A stretch of DNA of 22,460 bases, taken from positions 1 to 22,460 of the forward strand of contig JAEYTO010000025.1 in NCBI GenBank assembly GCA_023433925.1, in the 5' to 3' direction. Within the stretch, counting starts at the first letter, position 1; each line of letters opens with the position of its first letter. Made by a program: the position numbers and the translations under genes. The DNA is from Pseudomonadota bacterium. Its GTDB lineage: Bacteria; Desulfobacterota; Desulfovibrionia; Desulfovibrionales; Desulfovibrionaceae. Positions 12,778 through 22,134 of this stretch are shown here, in pieces. The notes under the pieces are model-generated. The model was not told the origin of the DNA. It did no database searches and saw nothing but the letters and a program-made list of their open reading frames with translations.

Positions 12778-13752
12778 ATGGGTACCGGCGCCAATCATCC
12801 CTCCACGCTCCTGCACGGAATAGGCGTTCCCCTGGCGGCGCTGGCCGGCTGCATCCTGTCCGCGCGCCTCGGGCCCGGGCCGGCCCTGCTCGTGGCCGTC
12901 ATCGCCGGGCTCCTGACGCACCTCTCGGCGCGCAGTCTGCTCTCCGCCATGGGTCGCGTCAGCGCGGACCGCCGCGCCATGGGCGAGCAGCTCTTCCAGG
13001 TCCAGAAGCTTGCGATTCTTGGCGAGCTGGCGGCCGGAGTGGCTCACGAGATCAACAATCCCATGATGATCATCAGCCAAGAGGCCGAGATCATCGGGCT
13101 GCTCGTGGACCGCTCGGATCTGGCCGGCACGCCGCAGGCCGAGGAGATTCGTGAAAGCGTGCAGCAGATCAAGGAGCAGGTGGCCCGCTGCGGGGGCATC
13201 ACCCAAGGCATGCTCCAGGCGGCGCGCAAGCGTGACGCCGTGGCCCAGCCCGTGGACATCAACCATCTGGTCGAGGACATGGTCGTGCTCGTGGAGCGGG
13301 AAGCGGCCATGTCCGGGGTCGGCGTGGTGCGCATGTACAGCGAGCGCATCCCGCCAGTGGCCACGGACGGCCCCATGTTGCGGCAGGTGGTGCTCAACCT
13401 GCTCTCCAACGCGGCGCAGGCGATCAAGGATGGCGGCAAGATATTCGTCACCACCGCCCTGCGCGACGACACCGTGCTTGTGGAGATCCGCGACACCGGG
13501 CCGGGCATAACCTCAGAAAACATGGACAAGCTCTTCAGCCCCTTCTTCACCACCAAGCCGGCGGGCCAGGGCACGGGCCTCGGGTTGTCCATCTCCCTGC
13601 GCATCGTCAACGAGCTTGGCGGGACACTCACGGCCGCCAGCGAGCCCGGCCAAGGCGCGGCCTTCACCGTGACCCTGCCCCTGGAGCGCGAGCGAGACAA
13701 TACCGGATTGTCCTTGAGCCGGGCCTTGGCCAGACGCATGCTCAACAACTAA
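12778..13752 (+). CDS. Histidine kinase with two N-terminal membrane helices and no sensor domain
   Basis: The kinase has 324 residues. Two short hydrophobic segments (about 12-29 and 36-50) form a hairpin with almost no extracytoplasmic loop, so no periplasmic sensor exists. HisKA has LAAGVAHEINNPMMII with His90. The HATPase domain has the N box NLLSNAAQAI (207-216), DTGPGI (239-244), SPFFTTK and GTGLGLS (265-271). The tail (LERERDNTGLSLSRALARRMLNN) is extra. The ATG at 12778 follows AGGAAGATC and is preferred to 12709, which lies inside the receiver gene. It probably reads an intramembrane or cytoplasmic cue, or acts as a second kinase on the same receiver. Confidence 0.92.
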   Translation: MGTGANHPSTLLHGIGVPLAALAGCILSARLGPGPALLVAVIAGLLTHLSARSLLSAMGRVSADRRAMGEQLFQVQKLAILGELAAGVAHEINNPMMIISQEAEIIGLLVDRSDLAGTPQAEEIRESVQQIKEQVARCGGITQGMLQAARKRDAVAQPVDINHLVEDMVVLVEREAAMSGVGVVRMYSERIPPVATDGPMLRQVVLNLLSNAAQAIKDGGKIFVTTALRDDTVLVEIRDTGPGITSENMDKLFSPFFTTKPAGQGTGLGLSISLRIVNELGGTLTAASEPGQGAAFTVTLPLERERDNTGLSLSRALARRMLNN

Positions 13753-13779
13753 CGCATTTTGCAAATCACTCTAGCGCTA

Positions 13780-13904
13780 CTGTGTCACCAAAGCACTGTC
13801 CCTTGAAAATATTAAAGATAATTTGGGCGTACTATCCAAACTTGCCAGGTAGATCAGCCGTGAAATGGCCCATATGCAATTCATGCCAGAAGTTTGTGAC
13901 ACAG
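13780..13904. repeat. Inverted repeat bounding an AT-rich 125-bp block
   Basis: CTGTGTCAC at 13780-13788 and its exact complement GTGACACAG at 13896-13904 bound a 107-bp AT-rich segment with no ORF. The match fades just inside (CAAAG against AAACTT). The arrangement resembles a small non-autonomous element (MITE-like) or leftover insertion-sequence ends. No target-site duplication is obvious. Confidence 0.45.
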
Positions 13905-14481
13905 CCGTACTAAGAGCTAGCAACAAAACCCCTCAGTCACTCTCCTAGTCATTGCTATTGCTAACTTTTTATCAGGTCGGATCAGGTTTTGTTCGTGGCT
14001 CTAAGGTGCGGCGCAAATCCAGGCCCTGAGCGCACCGTTCCGCCGGTTGCGGCTTTCCGTCGTGGAGCCGCCGGTTGTGGTTTATCCGGCCTGCCCTTCT
14101 TTCTTCCCATCGGCTTTCCGCGCTGATGGTTTCCAGACCCTGTGCGTGTCCGCGCGAACCAGCGCATCAGTCACGCAGCCTCGCTTAGGCAGCCCTGCCT
14201 TGAAAGGCGCGGCTCCAGGGACAATCGTACGGGATAGCACGATCGGACATCGCCGCCTTGGGCGATGTCCTCGGGCGGGGCCGACGGCTCGAGCCAGGAC
14301 GATCCACGCGACCCAGGGATCGAGCCTCGCCCGCGCGGCGAGCGCCGGCTGGTCCGGTCGTGGATCGAGGCCGAGGCTGTGGCAAGGAATGGGATACGCC
14401 CAGCGCGCCTGGGGCGCGGCAAAGCAAAGGCCTGGCCGCGCACCCCGGCCTTGGCTTCCGCTCGAAGCCCGGACGCGCGAA

Positions 14482-14506
14482 AAGGCCCCTTCCAGGAAGG
14501 GGCCTT
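14482..14506 (-). terminator. Rho-independent terminator after DUF4382 gene 1
   Basis: AAGGCCCCTT (14482-14491) pairs with AAGGGGCCTT (14497-14506) over a 5-nt loop. On the minus strand the stem ends in a short run of four T (TTTTCGCG). It begins 26 nt after the stop codon of the gene at 14532-15671 and would end the lipoprotein transcript. Confidence 0.75.
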
Positions 14507-14531
14507 GGTCGCAGGGCTTGCCGAATCGTCC

Positions 14532-15671
14532 TTACAACGCGATGTTTAGAGTTTGGTCCACATCGTCTTGGATGACGACCGTATCGCTGCCGTAGTTGTC
14601 CTCCGAGGCATAAGCCAGGGCGAAGGTGCCTACGGGCAGCACGATGCTGTAGTCGGAGTTGTTCAGCACCTGCAACGAGACGATCTCGACCATGGTGAAC
14701 CCGTCGCCACCGCAACTGAGGCCTCCACGCACGCTGATCGTGACGGTCGCTTCCGCGGGGGCGTTGGCGATGCTGACCGTGCCGCTCACGCTGCCGGTGG
14801 GGACGCGCGAGAGCGCGAGGTCGAGGGTCGCGCCGCCGGCAGTGACGCTCGTCTGGCCGCAGGCGGAACGATAGCCTGTCCTGACCGCCACGACGGTATA
14901 GTCGCCGGGCGCGACATCCATGATGTACCCGCCGTTGTCGCCGCTCACGGTGGCCGCCGCGATCACGGGGGCAGTCCCATCGCCAATGACCTGCGCGCTG
15001 ATTCTGGCCCCGGAGAGCGCCGCGTCGTTCCCGCTGACCGTGCCCTGGATCGAGGCGCTCATTTTGGCCGGGTGCAGAGTGATGGTCGGCTTGAGCAGCC
15101 AATTGCCGCTGCTGCCCGCCTGGACAACCGAGCGCGAGGCATCGAAGTCGAGGATCAGCGTGGTGAGCTCGCCCGCGGCCACGTCGAATCCGCCCACGAG
15201 CTTGATGCCTGTCCGCAGGCCGCTGGGCACCGTCAACTCGCGAACGGAGCCGTTCGGCAGGATCAGGTAGTTGGCGTGCGGATGGCTTTGGCCATCGATG
15301 TTGGTCCCATCGTCGGGGGTGGACCCGAGGATCAGCCGAAGCTGCGCATAATGTCCCGGAGCGAGGTCGGCCAGGCCGAGCTCCTGCGTGACGCCGTTGA
15401 CGAGCTCAAGCAGGTTGCAGGTCTTGCCCGGCGCGCCCACGGCGATCCAGCCCTCCTCGCCCTCGGCGCGGTTTACCTCCACCCTGTCCACGGTCACATA
15501 AACCACGCTGTACTGGTCGGTGGCCGCATCGGTCATGAGCACCTGGAGCGTGCCGCTATCGGCCGAGCTCCCGCCTCCGCCGCCGTTGCACCCGGACATG
15601 GCCGAAAAAGCCAGAGCGGCTGCCAAGATGAGCACGCAGACCATCCTGCGCTGGATCCCGAATGTCATCAT
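14532..15671 (-). CDS. DUF4382 lipoprotein with carboxypeptidase-regulatory-like repeats (copy 1)
   Basis: The product has 379 residues. The N-terminus has a basic start (MMTFGIQRRM), a hydrophobic core and a lipobox ending SAMSGC, so Cys28 should be lipidated; a Gly/Ser linker follows. The DUF4382 domain (about 40-185) contains GTLQVLMTDAATD, YVTVDRVEV, CNLLELVNGV, LAPGHYAQLRLILG, HPHANYLI and GGFDVAAGELTTLILDFD. After it come two or three beta-sandwich repeats of the carboxypeptidase-regulatory/DUF4198 style (SIQGTVSGNDAALSGARISA, GGYIMDVAPGDYTVVAVRTGY, GSVSGTVSI). A cell-envelope location is likely; the function is unknown. AGGAGG just before 15671 supports this start; the in-frame extension to 15899 lacks any such site. 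It is a tandem paralogue of the next gene upstream. Confidence 0.9.
   Translation of the reverse strand: MMTFGIQRRMVCVLILAAALAFSAMSGCNGGGGGSSADSGTLQVLMTDAATDQYSVVYVTVDRVEVNRAEGEEGWIAVGAPGKTCNLLELVNGVTQELGLADLAPGHYAQLRLILGSTPDDGTNIDGQSHPHANYLILPNGSVRELTVPSGLRTGIKLVGGFDVAAGELTTLILDFDASRSVVQAGSSGNWLLKPTITLHPAKMSASIQGTVSGNDAALSGARISAQVIGDGTAPVIAAATVSGDNGGYIMDVAPGDYTVVAVRTGYRSACGQTSVTAGGATLDLALSRVPTGSVSGTVSIANAPAEATVTISVRGGLSCGGDGFTMVEIVSLQVLNNSDYSIVLPVGTFALAYASEDNYGSDTVVIQDDVDQTLNIAL
15103..15136. repeat. 34-bp identity between the two DUF4382 genes
   Basis: Bases 15103-15136 are identical to 16623-16656, in the same frame of both lipoprotein genes (it encodes the ARSVVQAGSSG-type segment). The identity continues with few mismatches for another 25 bp. 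It is the most conserved DNA stretch of the tandem pair and reflects duplication or gene conversion. Confidence 0.85.
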
Positions 15672-16036
15672 ACCCCCCCTCCTGAGCATGTGTTCAATCC
15701 ACCTCATCAGGAAGGCACGATAGCCCCGCGGGTTGCCTGCTGCACATGATTTATCATGTGTCGTTGAACAGAAGGCCTGGTCAGGCATGGTCCCTGGATA
15801 GACATGGATCGGCCGGGAACAGGACGAATACGGCGTCTCATGGCCGCGCTCCCGCGAGGGCCGGACTGAAAGGGCGGCCGCATGCGCTTTCCGGCGCAAT
15901 CGGCCACCCTTCCATCGAGCCTAGGGGACAATCTCGCCATGGCCATGCGCGTGCCGCGCGCTGCCGGATGCGGCCTGCCCTGCCCGGGCGAGAATCAATG
16001 GCTGATATGGGGCATGAATCGGGTTGCAATGGACGG
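15672..16036. other. 365-bp intergenic region between the DUF4382 genes
   Basis: No gene is supported here. It holds the palindrome at 15743-15760. Closer to the downstream gene (about 15700-15745) is an imperfect stem on the minus strand (AGGCA ... TGCCT around CCCGCGGGG), which matches no riboswitch I know. I see no clear terminator for the upstream lipoprotein gene, so read-through is possible. Confidence 0.5.
15743..15760. promoter_or_regulatory. 18-bp palindrome, candidate operator upstream of DUF4382 copy 1
   Basis: CACATGAT-TT-ATCATGTG has perfect 8-bp arms around two central bases and lies 72-89 bp before the ATG at 15671. It is a plausible dimeric regulator site. The inner TGAT..ATCA is reminiscent of CRP/FNR half-sites, but the spacing (2 instead of 4) does not fit. 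No equivalent was found before copy 2. Confidence 0.5.
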
Positions 16037-17188
16037 CTATAGCGTGATGTCCTGCGTGATGCTCTGGCCGGGCTCGACTACCACGACGACCCTCCTGGTC
16101 TCCTCTCCGGCCGAGCAGACCATCTCGTACACGCCGGCCGCCAGTTGGACGCTGTAGTTCGCGCCGTGCGCCAGAAGCAACGAGCCGACCTCGATGACGG
16201 CCTCCTCGCCGCCGCAAGCCACACTGGCGCGGAAGCTGACCGTGACCGGGGCTTCATCGCCGGAGCCGGAAAGTATCACAGTGCCGCCAACCGTGCCGGT
16301 ATCGACAGGCTGAAGCGCGAAGTCGAGCCGGGTCTCCTCCTCGGCCCCGACGCTTGCGCGGCCGCACGCCGGAGCAAAACCCGTCTTGTAGGCCACGACG
16401 GCATAATCGCCGGGGGCGACGCTCATGAGGTACCCGCCGCCCTCGCCGCTCAAGGTGCCCGCGGACACGCGCGGCTCCACCTCCAGGCCGCCTTCGGCCA
16501 GGACCATGCGCTGGGCGCTGACGAGGACATCGGGCAGGGCTTCTCCTTCTGACGTCACGCTGCCCTGAATCGTGGCGCACAAGCTCGCCGGAAGGAGCTT
16601 GATCGTGGGCTTGAGCAACCATTTGCCGCTGCTGCCCGCCTGGACAACCGAGCGCGCTGCGTCGAAGTCGAGGATGAGCGTGACGATGCCTCCGGCCTCC
16701 ACGTCGAAGCCGCCCACGACCTTGATGCCGGTATTCAGCCCGCTCGGCACCGTGAGGGCCTGCACACCGCCGCCCTTATGGATGAGGTAGTTCGCGTGGG
16801 GGTGCGGCTGCCCCTTGATATTGAGGCGGCTGTCGGGAGCCGTCCCGAGAATCATGCGTAATTGAGTGTAATGGCCCGCGGGAATGTCGGTCAGACCGAG
16901 TTCCTCGGTGACGCCGTTGACAAGCGCCAGGAGGTTGCAAGTCTTGTCCGGCGTGCCCACGACAGCCCAGCCTCCCGACTCGCCGCCGCGATGGACCTCG
17001 ACTCGCCGCACGGTCACGTAGATCGCCTCGTACAAATCGGTCGTCGCGTCCGTCATGAGCACCTGAAGCGTACCTTGGCCTTCGGCGTCTTGGCCTCCAT
17101 CGTCGCTGCACCCGGTCATGGCCGCCATGGCCGCGCCGAGCAGTGCGAACAGAATGCAATATGCCAATCCCCGCAGCACGAATGTCAT
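16037..17188 (-). CDS. DUF4382 lipoprotein with carboxypeptidase-regulatory-like repeats (copy 2)
   Basis: The product has 383 residues and the same architecture as copy 1: a signal peptide with lipobox AMTGC (Cys27), an acidic linker, DUF4382 (about 40-190; GTLQVLMTDATTD, YVTVRRVEV, CNLLALVNGVTEELGL, HPHANYLI, GGFDVEAGGIVTLILDFD), then beta-sandwich repeats (TIQGSVTSEGEALPDVLVSA, GGYLMSVAPGDYAVVAYKTGF, GTVGGTVILSGSGDEAPVTVSF) and an acidic C-terminus. Cys pairs (PACGRAS, VACGGEE) match those of copy 1. GAGGAGGG eight bases upstream fixes the ATG at 17188; the extension to 17263 has no supporting site. The mature protein should sit in the outer or inner membrane facing the periplasm. Both genes read the same way with 365 bp between them. 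Confidence 0.9.
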   Translation of the reverse strand: MTFVLRGLAYCILFALLGAAMAAMTGCSDDGGQDAEGQGTLQVLMTDATTDLYEAIYVTVRRVEVHRGGESGGWAVVGTPDKTCNLLALVNGVTEELGLTDIPAGHYTQLRMILGTAPDSRLNIKGQPHPHANYLIHKGGGVQALTVPSGLNTGIKVVGGFDVEAGGIVTLILDFDAARSVVQAGSSGKWLLKPTIKLLPASLCATIQGSVTSEGEALPDVLVSAQRMVLAEGGLEVEPRVSAGTLSGEGGGYLMSVAPGDYAVVAYKTGFAPACGRASVGAEEETRLDFALQPVDTGTVGGTVILSGSGDEAPVTVSFRASVACGGEEAVIEVGSLLLAHGANYSVQLAAGVYEMVCSAGEETRRVVVVVEPGQSITQDITL

Positions 17189-17431
17189 GGTGTCTTCCCT
17201 CCTCGGCATGCGCAGCTCCTGATATCGGTGTGAAATAATCGTAACGCAGGTCCAGCCGGCCATCCGCCATCCCGCGCGCGGATCCGCTCGGCGCGGGGGC
17301 GCGGCGCCTGCGGGCCGCGCGTCATCACGGATGCGGGAACCAGGAATGCAGCGCGCATGCCATGGGCTGGACCCGTATGTATCCGGGGCTCCATCGCCGT
17401 GCCGAAATGCAGTGAGAAGAGGTAAGAAAAG

Positions 17432-17755
17432 ATGAAGGAAAAGCTGCGGGCAGAAGAGAGGCGTTACCCTGTACAGAAGCGGATCAGGCTAGAGGCTGCC
17501 ATGAACCGGTTCCCGAGCGGCTGGAAGCTCAACCGAGGCAAGCTTGCGGATTTAGAACATTTTGTTTTTGAAAATGCTCTGCAATTCAAGCGTCGGCATG
17601 GCTTGCAGACGCGTTGGCGTAAGCGCAATCCGTTTGCTCCGCCAACGCTGGAGCGAGCGTCTCAAAGTCAAACTGCTCCATCCGGGCGAAAAAGCGCCAT
17701 TGAAGCGGAGAGAGCGAGAAGTCCGGTCACGGCCTCCAGGCTGACCGCTCCCTGA
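17432..17755 (+). CDS. Doubtful small basic ORF
   Basis: The 107-codon ORF starts MKEKLRAEERRYPVQKRI and is rich in Arg, Lys and Pro. A purine-rich AGAAGAGG lies about ten bases before the ATG. The second half (ERASQSQTAPSGRKSAIEAERARSP) is of low complexity and coincides with the suspected dispersed repeat. No domain, membrane segment or conserved motif is visible. It may be a spurious frame or a gene remnant. Confidence 0.2.
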   Translation: MKEKLRAEERRYPVQKRIRLEAAMNRFPSGWKLNRGKLADLEHFVFENALQFKRRHGLQTRWRKRNPFAPPTLERASQSQTAPSGRKSAIEAERARSPVTASRLTAP

Positions 17756-17835
17756 CGGCCACGCTTGGCGCCCATCAGGTCGATCTGGAGGCGAATCACA
17801 ATGAAATCACAATGGACGCCGCTGGTGCAAATGAA

Positions 17836-17864
17836 AAGGGCCTACGGGTTGTCCGTAAGCCCTT
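17836..17864 (-). terminator. Terminator of tRNA-Ser
   Basis: On the minus strand AAGGGC-T-TACGG pairs with CCGTA-G-GCCCTT (one T-G wobble) over a 5-nt loop, followed by TTTT counted from the stem end. It begins six bases after the tRNA CCA end. Confidence 0.85.
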
Positions 17865-17870
17865 AAAATA

Positions 17871-17962
17871 TGGCGGAGAGGGCGAGATTTGAACTCGCGA
17901 CAGGCTTTAGGCCTGTACACCCTTAGCAGGGGTGCGCCTTCGGCCAGCTCGGCCACCTCTCC
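17871..17962 (-). tRNA. tRNA-Ser (anticodon GCU)
   Basis: The RNA begins GGAGAGGUGGCCGAG and ends CUCUCCGCCA. The acceptor stem is GGAGAGG/CCUCUCC (7 bp) with discriminator G and an encoded CCA. The anticodon stem-loop is CACCC-CUGCUAA-GGGUG with anticodon GCU, reading AGC/AGU serine codons. A long variable arm (ACAGGCCUAAAGCCUGU) is typical of serine tRNAs, and the T arm has GAGUUCGAAUCUC. Total length is 92 nt. Confidence 0.97.
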
Positions 17963-17965
17963 CAA

Positions 17966-18020
17966 GCTCGCCACTCTTGCGGCGAGCGCACTACATTATG
18001 AACTTTCGCCCTTTTGTCAA
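17966..18020 (-). promoter_or_regulatory. Promoter and leader hairpin of tRNA-Ser
   Basis: A perfect -35 TTGACA (minus strand, 18015-18020) precedes a -10 candidate TAATGT with 16-bp spacing (17993-17998), or CATAAT with a short 14-bp spacing (17995-18000). Between the -10 and the tRNA lies a 7-bp stem GCTCGCC/GGCGAGC (17966-17972 and 17981-17987), which would form a leader hairpin three bases before the mature 5' end. Confidence 0.55.
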
Positions 18021-18187
18021 CCCTTTGCCGCGCGCTTCCCGCGCAAAACCCCGAAGGCGGCCCGCACGCGCCTGGGCCTGCTCTGGCGCGATCCGTCCGG
18101 CGTCCGCCCGCCACTGCGGCGAGACAGGCTTGGCCCCTGTCGCCCGGAGGCTCCCCGTGGGGCGTGTAGCCCTCTTGGCCTCAGCCG

Positions 18188-19519
18188 CTATGAATCGTCC
18201 TTGCCGTGGCTCGACTTGTAGAACACGCGCACGGGCGCCATGGTAATGCCCAGGAGCTTGCGCAGGGAGTTCTCCAGGTACTTGCCATAGCTCGGCTTGA
18301 CGAGCGCGGGGTCGTTGACGAAGAAGACGAACGTGGGCGGCTCTGTCTCGACCTGGGTCAGGTAATAGAACTTGGCCCGGCGGCGCTTGACCACGGGCGG
18401 CTGGTGCTTGGTCAGGGCCGTGCGCAAGGACCGGTTCAGGGCGCCCGTGCCGATGCGGATGCGGCACTCCTCCCACAGCCGTTCGGCCATGGGCAGAAGC
18501 TCGGCCACGCCCGCGCCGGTCTTGGCCGAGGCGAAGGTCACGGGCGCATAGGAAGCGATGCGCAGCTCCTTGCGGTAGTGCTCCTTGGCTATCTTGCGCT
18601 CATCGCGCGGCACGAGGTCCATCTTGTTGATGACCGCGATGAAGGGCGTCTGCTCCTTCTCCAGGAAGGCGAGCAGCTTCTTATCCTGGGTGGTCATGCC
18701 TTCCACGGCGTCGAGCACGAGCATCGTGACCTGGGCCTTCTTGCTCGACTTGAGCGCGCGGAGCACGCTGTAGTGCTCAAGACTGTCCTCGATCTTCATG
18801 CGCTTGCGCACGCCCGCGGTGTCCACGACGGTATAGCGCTTGCCGTCCCGCTCGAAGGTCACGTCCACGCTGTCGCGCGTGGTGCCGGCCACGGGGCTGA
18901 CGATGACGCGCTCGGAGCCGGTGATGGTGTTGATCAGGGACGACTTGCCGGCATTGGGCTTGCCCAGGAAGGCGATGCGCAGGCCCTGCTCGGCCGAACG
19001 GTCCTCTTCCTCGGGCACATGGGCCACCAGAACCTCGGCGATGCGCTCGCGCATGGCCCCGATATTGTGGCCGTGCGCCGCGGATACGGCCAGCAGCGGA
19101 AAGCCCAGACCGTGGAACTCGGCCAGGAGGATGTCCTCGTTCTCGGCGCCGTCCACCTTGTTGACGACGAGGAGCACGGGCTTGCTGCTCGTGCGAATGA
19201 ACGCGGCGACCTTCTCGTCCAGGGAGGTCAGCCCTTCCCGGCCGTCCATGACGAGCAGGATGCCGTGGGCCTCGGCCACGGCCTCGCGCGCCTGGGCGAA
19301 GATGGCCGCCTGGATATCCTCGGCCTGCTCCTCCATCTCCAGGCCGCCGGTATCCACGAAGGCCACCTTGCGACCGTCGAGATCCGCCTCGCCGTAGATG
19401 CGGTCCCGCGTCACGCCCGGACGGTCATGGGTGATGGCCGCCTCGCGCCGCAGGAGGCGGTTGAAGAGCGTGCTCTTGCCCACGTTGGGGCGGCCTATGA
19501 TTGCTACGGTGGCTGGCAT
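18188..19519 (-). CDS. der: Ribosome-assembly GTPase Der (EngA)
   Basis: Der is the double GTPase needed for late 50S ribosomal subunit assembly in the cytoplasm. The protein has 443 residues, the normal length. GTPase domain 1 has P-loop GRPNVGKS (9-16), VDTGG and NKVD (120-123). GTPase domain 2 has GKPNAGKSS (186-194), GTTRDSVDV, VDTAG and NKMD. The KH-like C-terminal domain is present (KHQPPVVKRRRAKFYYLTQVE ... KLLGITMAPVRVFY). Its ATG is only 4 bp from the mtnA stop codon and has a poor own ribosome-binding site, so translational coupling is likely. It is the last gene of the gatB-mtnA-der series. Confidence 0.97.
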   Translation of the reverse strand: MPATVAIIGRPNVGKSTLFNRLLRREAAITHDRPGVTRDRIYGEADLDGRKVAFVDTGGLEMEEQAEDIQAAIFAQAREAVAEAHGILLVMDGREGLTSLDEKVAAFIRTSSKPVLLVVNKVDGAENEDILLAEFHGLGFPLLAVSAAHGHNIGAMRERIAEVLVAHVPEEEDRSAEQGLRIAFLGKPNAGKSSLINTITGSERVIVSPVAGTTRDSVDVTFERDGKRYTVVDTAGVRKRMKIEDSLEHYSVLRALKSSKKAQVTMLVLDAVEGMTTQDKKLLAFLEKEQTPFIAVINKMDLVPRDERKIAKEHYRKELRIASYAPVTFASAKTGAGVAELLPMAERLWEECRIRIGTGALNRSLRTALTKHQPPVVKRRRAKFYYLTQVETEPPTFVFFVNDPALVKPSYGKYLENSLRKLLGITMAPVRVFYKSSHGKDDS

Positions 19520-19523
19520 GCGC

Positions 19524-20567
<1,044 letters not shown>

Positions 20568-20691
20568 GTTTCGGTGCGCTCCGTTTCGCCTGGCCTGCCG
20601 TCAGGGTGTTTCGCAATGTAGAGCATTTTGCTGGGGAATAAGTCCCCTGCTCCCCTGATCCTACGAAAGGCGGACAACCTCGCTCGGTGCG

Positions 20692-22134
<1,443 letters not shown>

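Larger units (their letters stand above)
13753..14531. other. 779-bp intergenic region with AT-rich block and several repeats
   Basis: I find no convincing gene here. The part 13753-13980 is clearly richer in A+T than its surroundings and is bounded by the inverted repeat described at 13780-13904. Further right are the near-identical CCGCCGGTTGCGG (14040-14052) and CCGCCGGTTGTGG (14068-14080), spaced 28 bp. A 10-bp stem GGACATCGCC/GGCGATGTCC (14245-14254 and 14261-14270, 6-nt loop) follows. A minus-strand ORF of 61 residues (13982-14167) lacks a ribosome-binding site. The region ends at the terminator at 14482-14506. Confidence 0.55.
17189..17870. other. 682-bp sparse region before the tRNA gene
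   Basis: No recognised gene lies here. It begins with the leader of DUF4382 copy 2, continues with a GC-rich stretch (17270-17330), holds one doubtful plus-strand ORF (17432-17755) and ends at the tRNA terminator. The part 17550-17760 has an open minus-strand frame (…FNGAFSPGWSSLTLRRSLQ…) without a start, and looks like a dispersed repeat rather than a gene. Confidence 0.45.

Noticed and set aside
13971..13988. ATCAGGT repeated twice 11 bp apart
   Set aside because: Too short to distinguish from chance.
13982..14167. Minus-strand ORF of 61 codons in the non-coding gap
   Set aside because: No ribosome-binding site, Arg/Pro/Gly-rich with no motif; not better than chance in GC-rich DNA.
15672..15745. 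Structured leader before DUF4382 copy 1 considered as a c-di-GMP riboswitch
   Set aside because: Nested stems can be drawn, but conserved GEMM sequence elements are missing.
15672..15899. Upstream extension of DUF4382 copy 1 to an ATG at 15899
   Set aside because: It would place 76 residues before a clear lipoprotein signal peptide and has no good ribosome-binding site.
20634..20648. GGGGA-loop-TCCCC stem after gatB as terminator
   Set aside because: Only 5 bp and no T-tract; mtnA follows on the same strand, so read-through is as likely.
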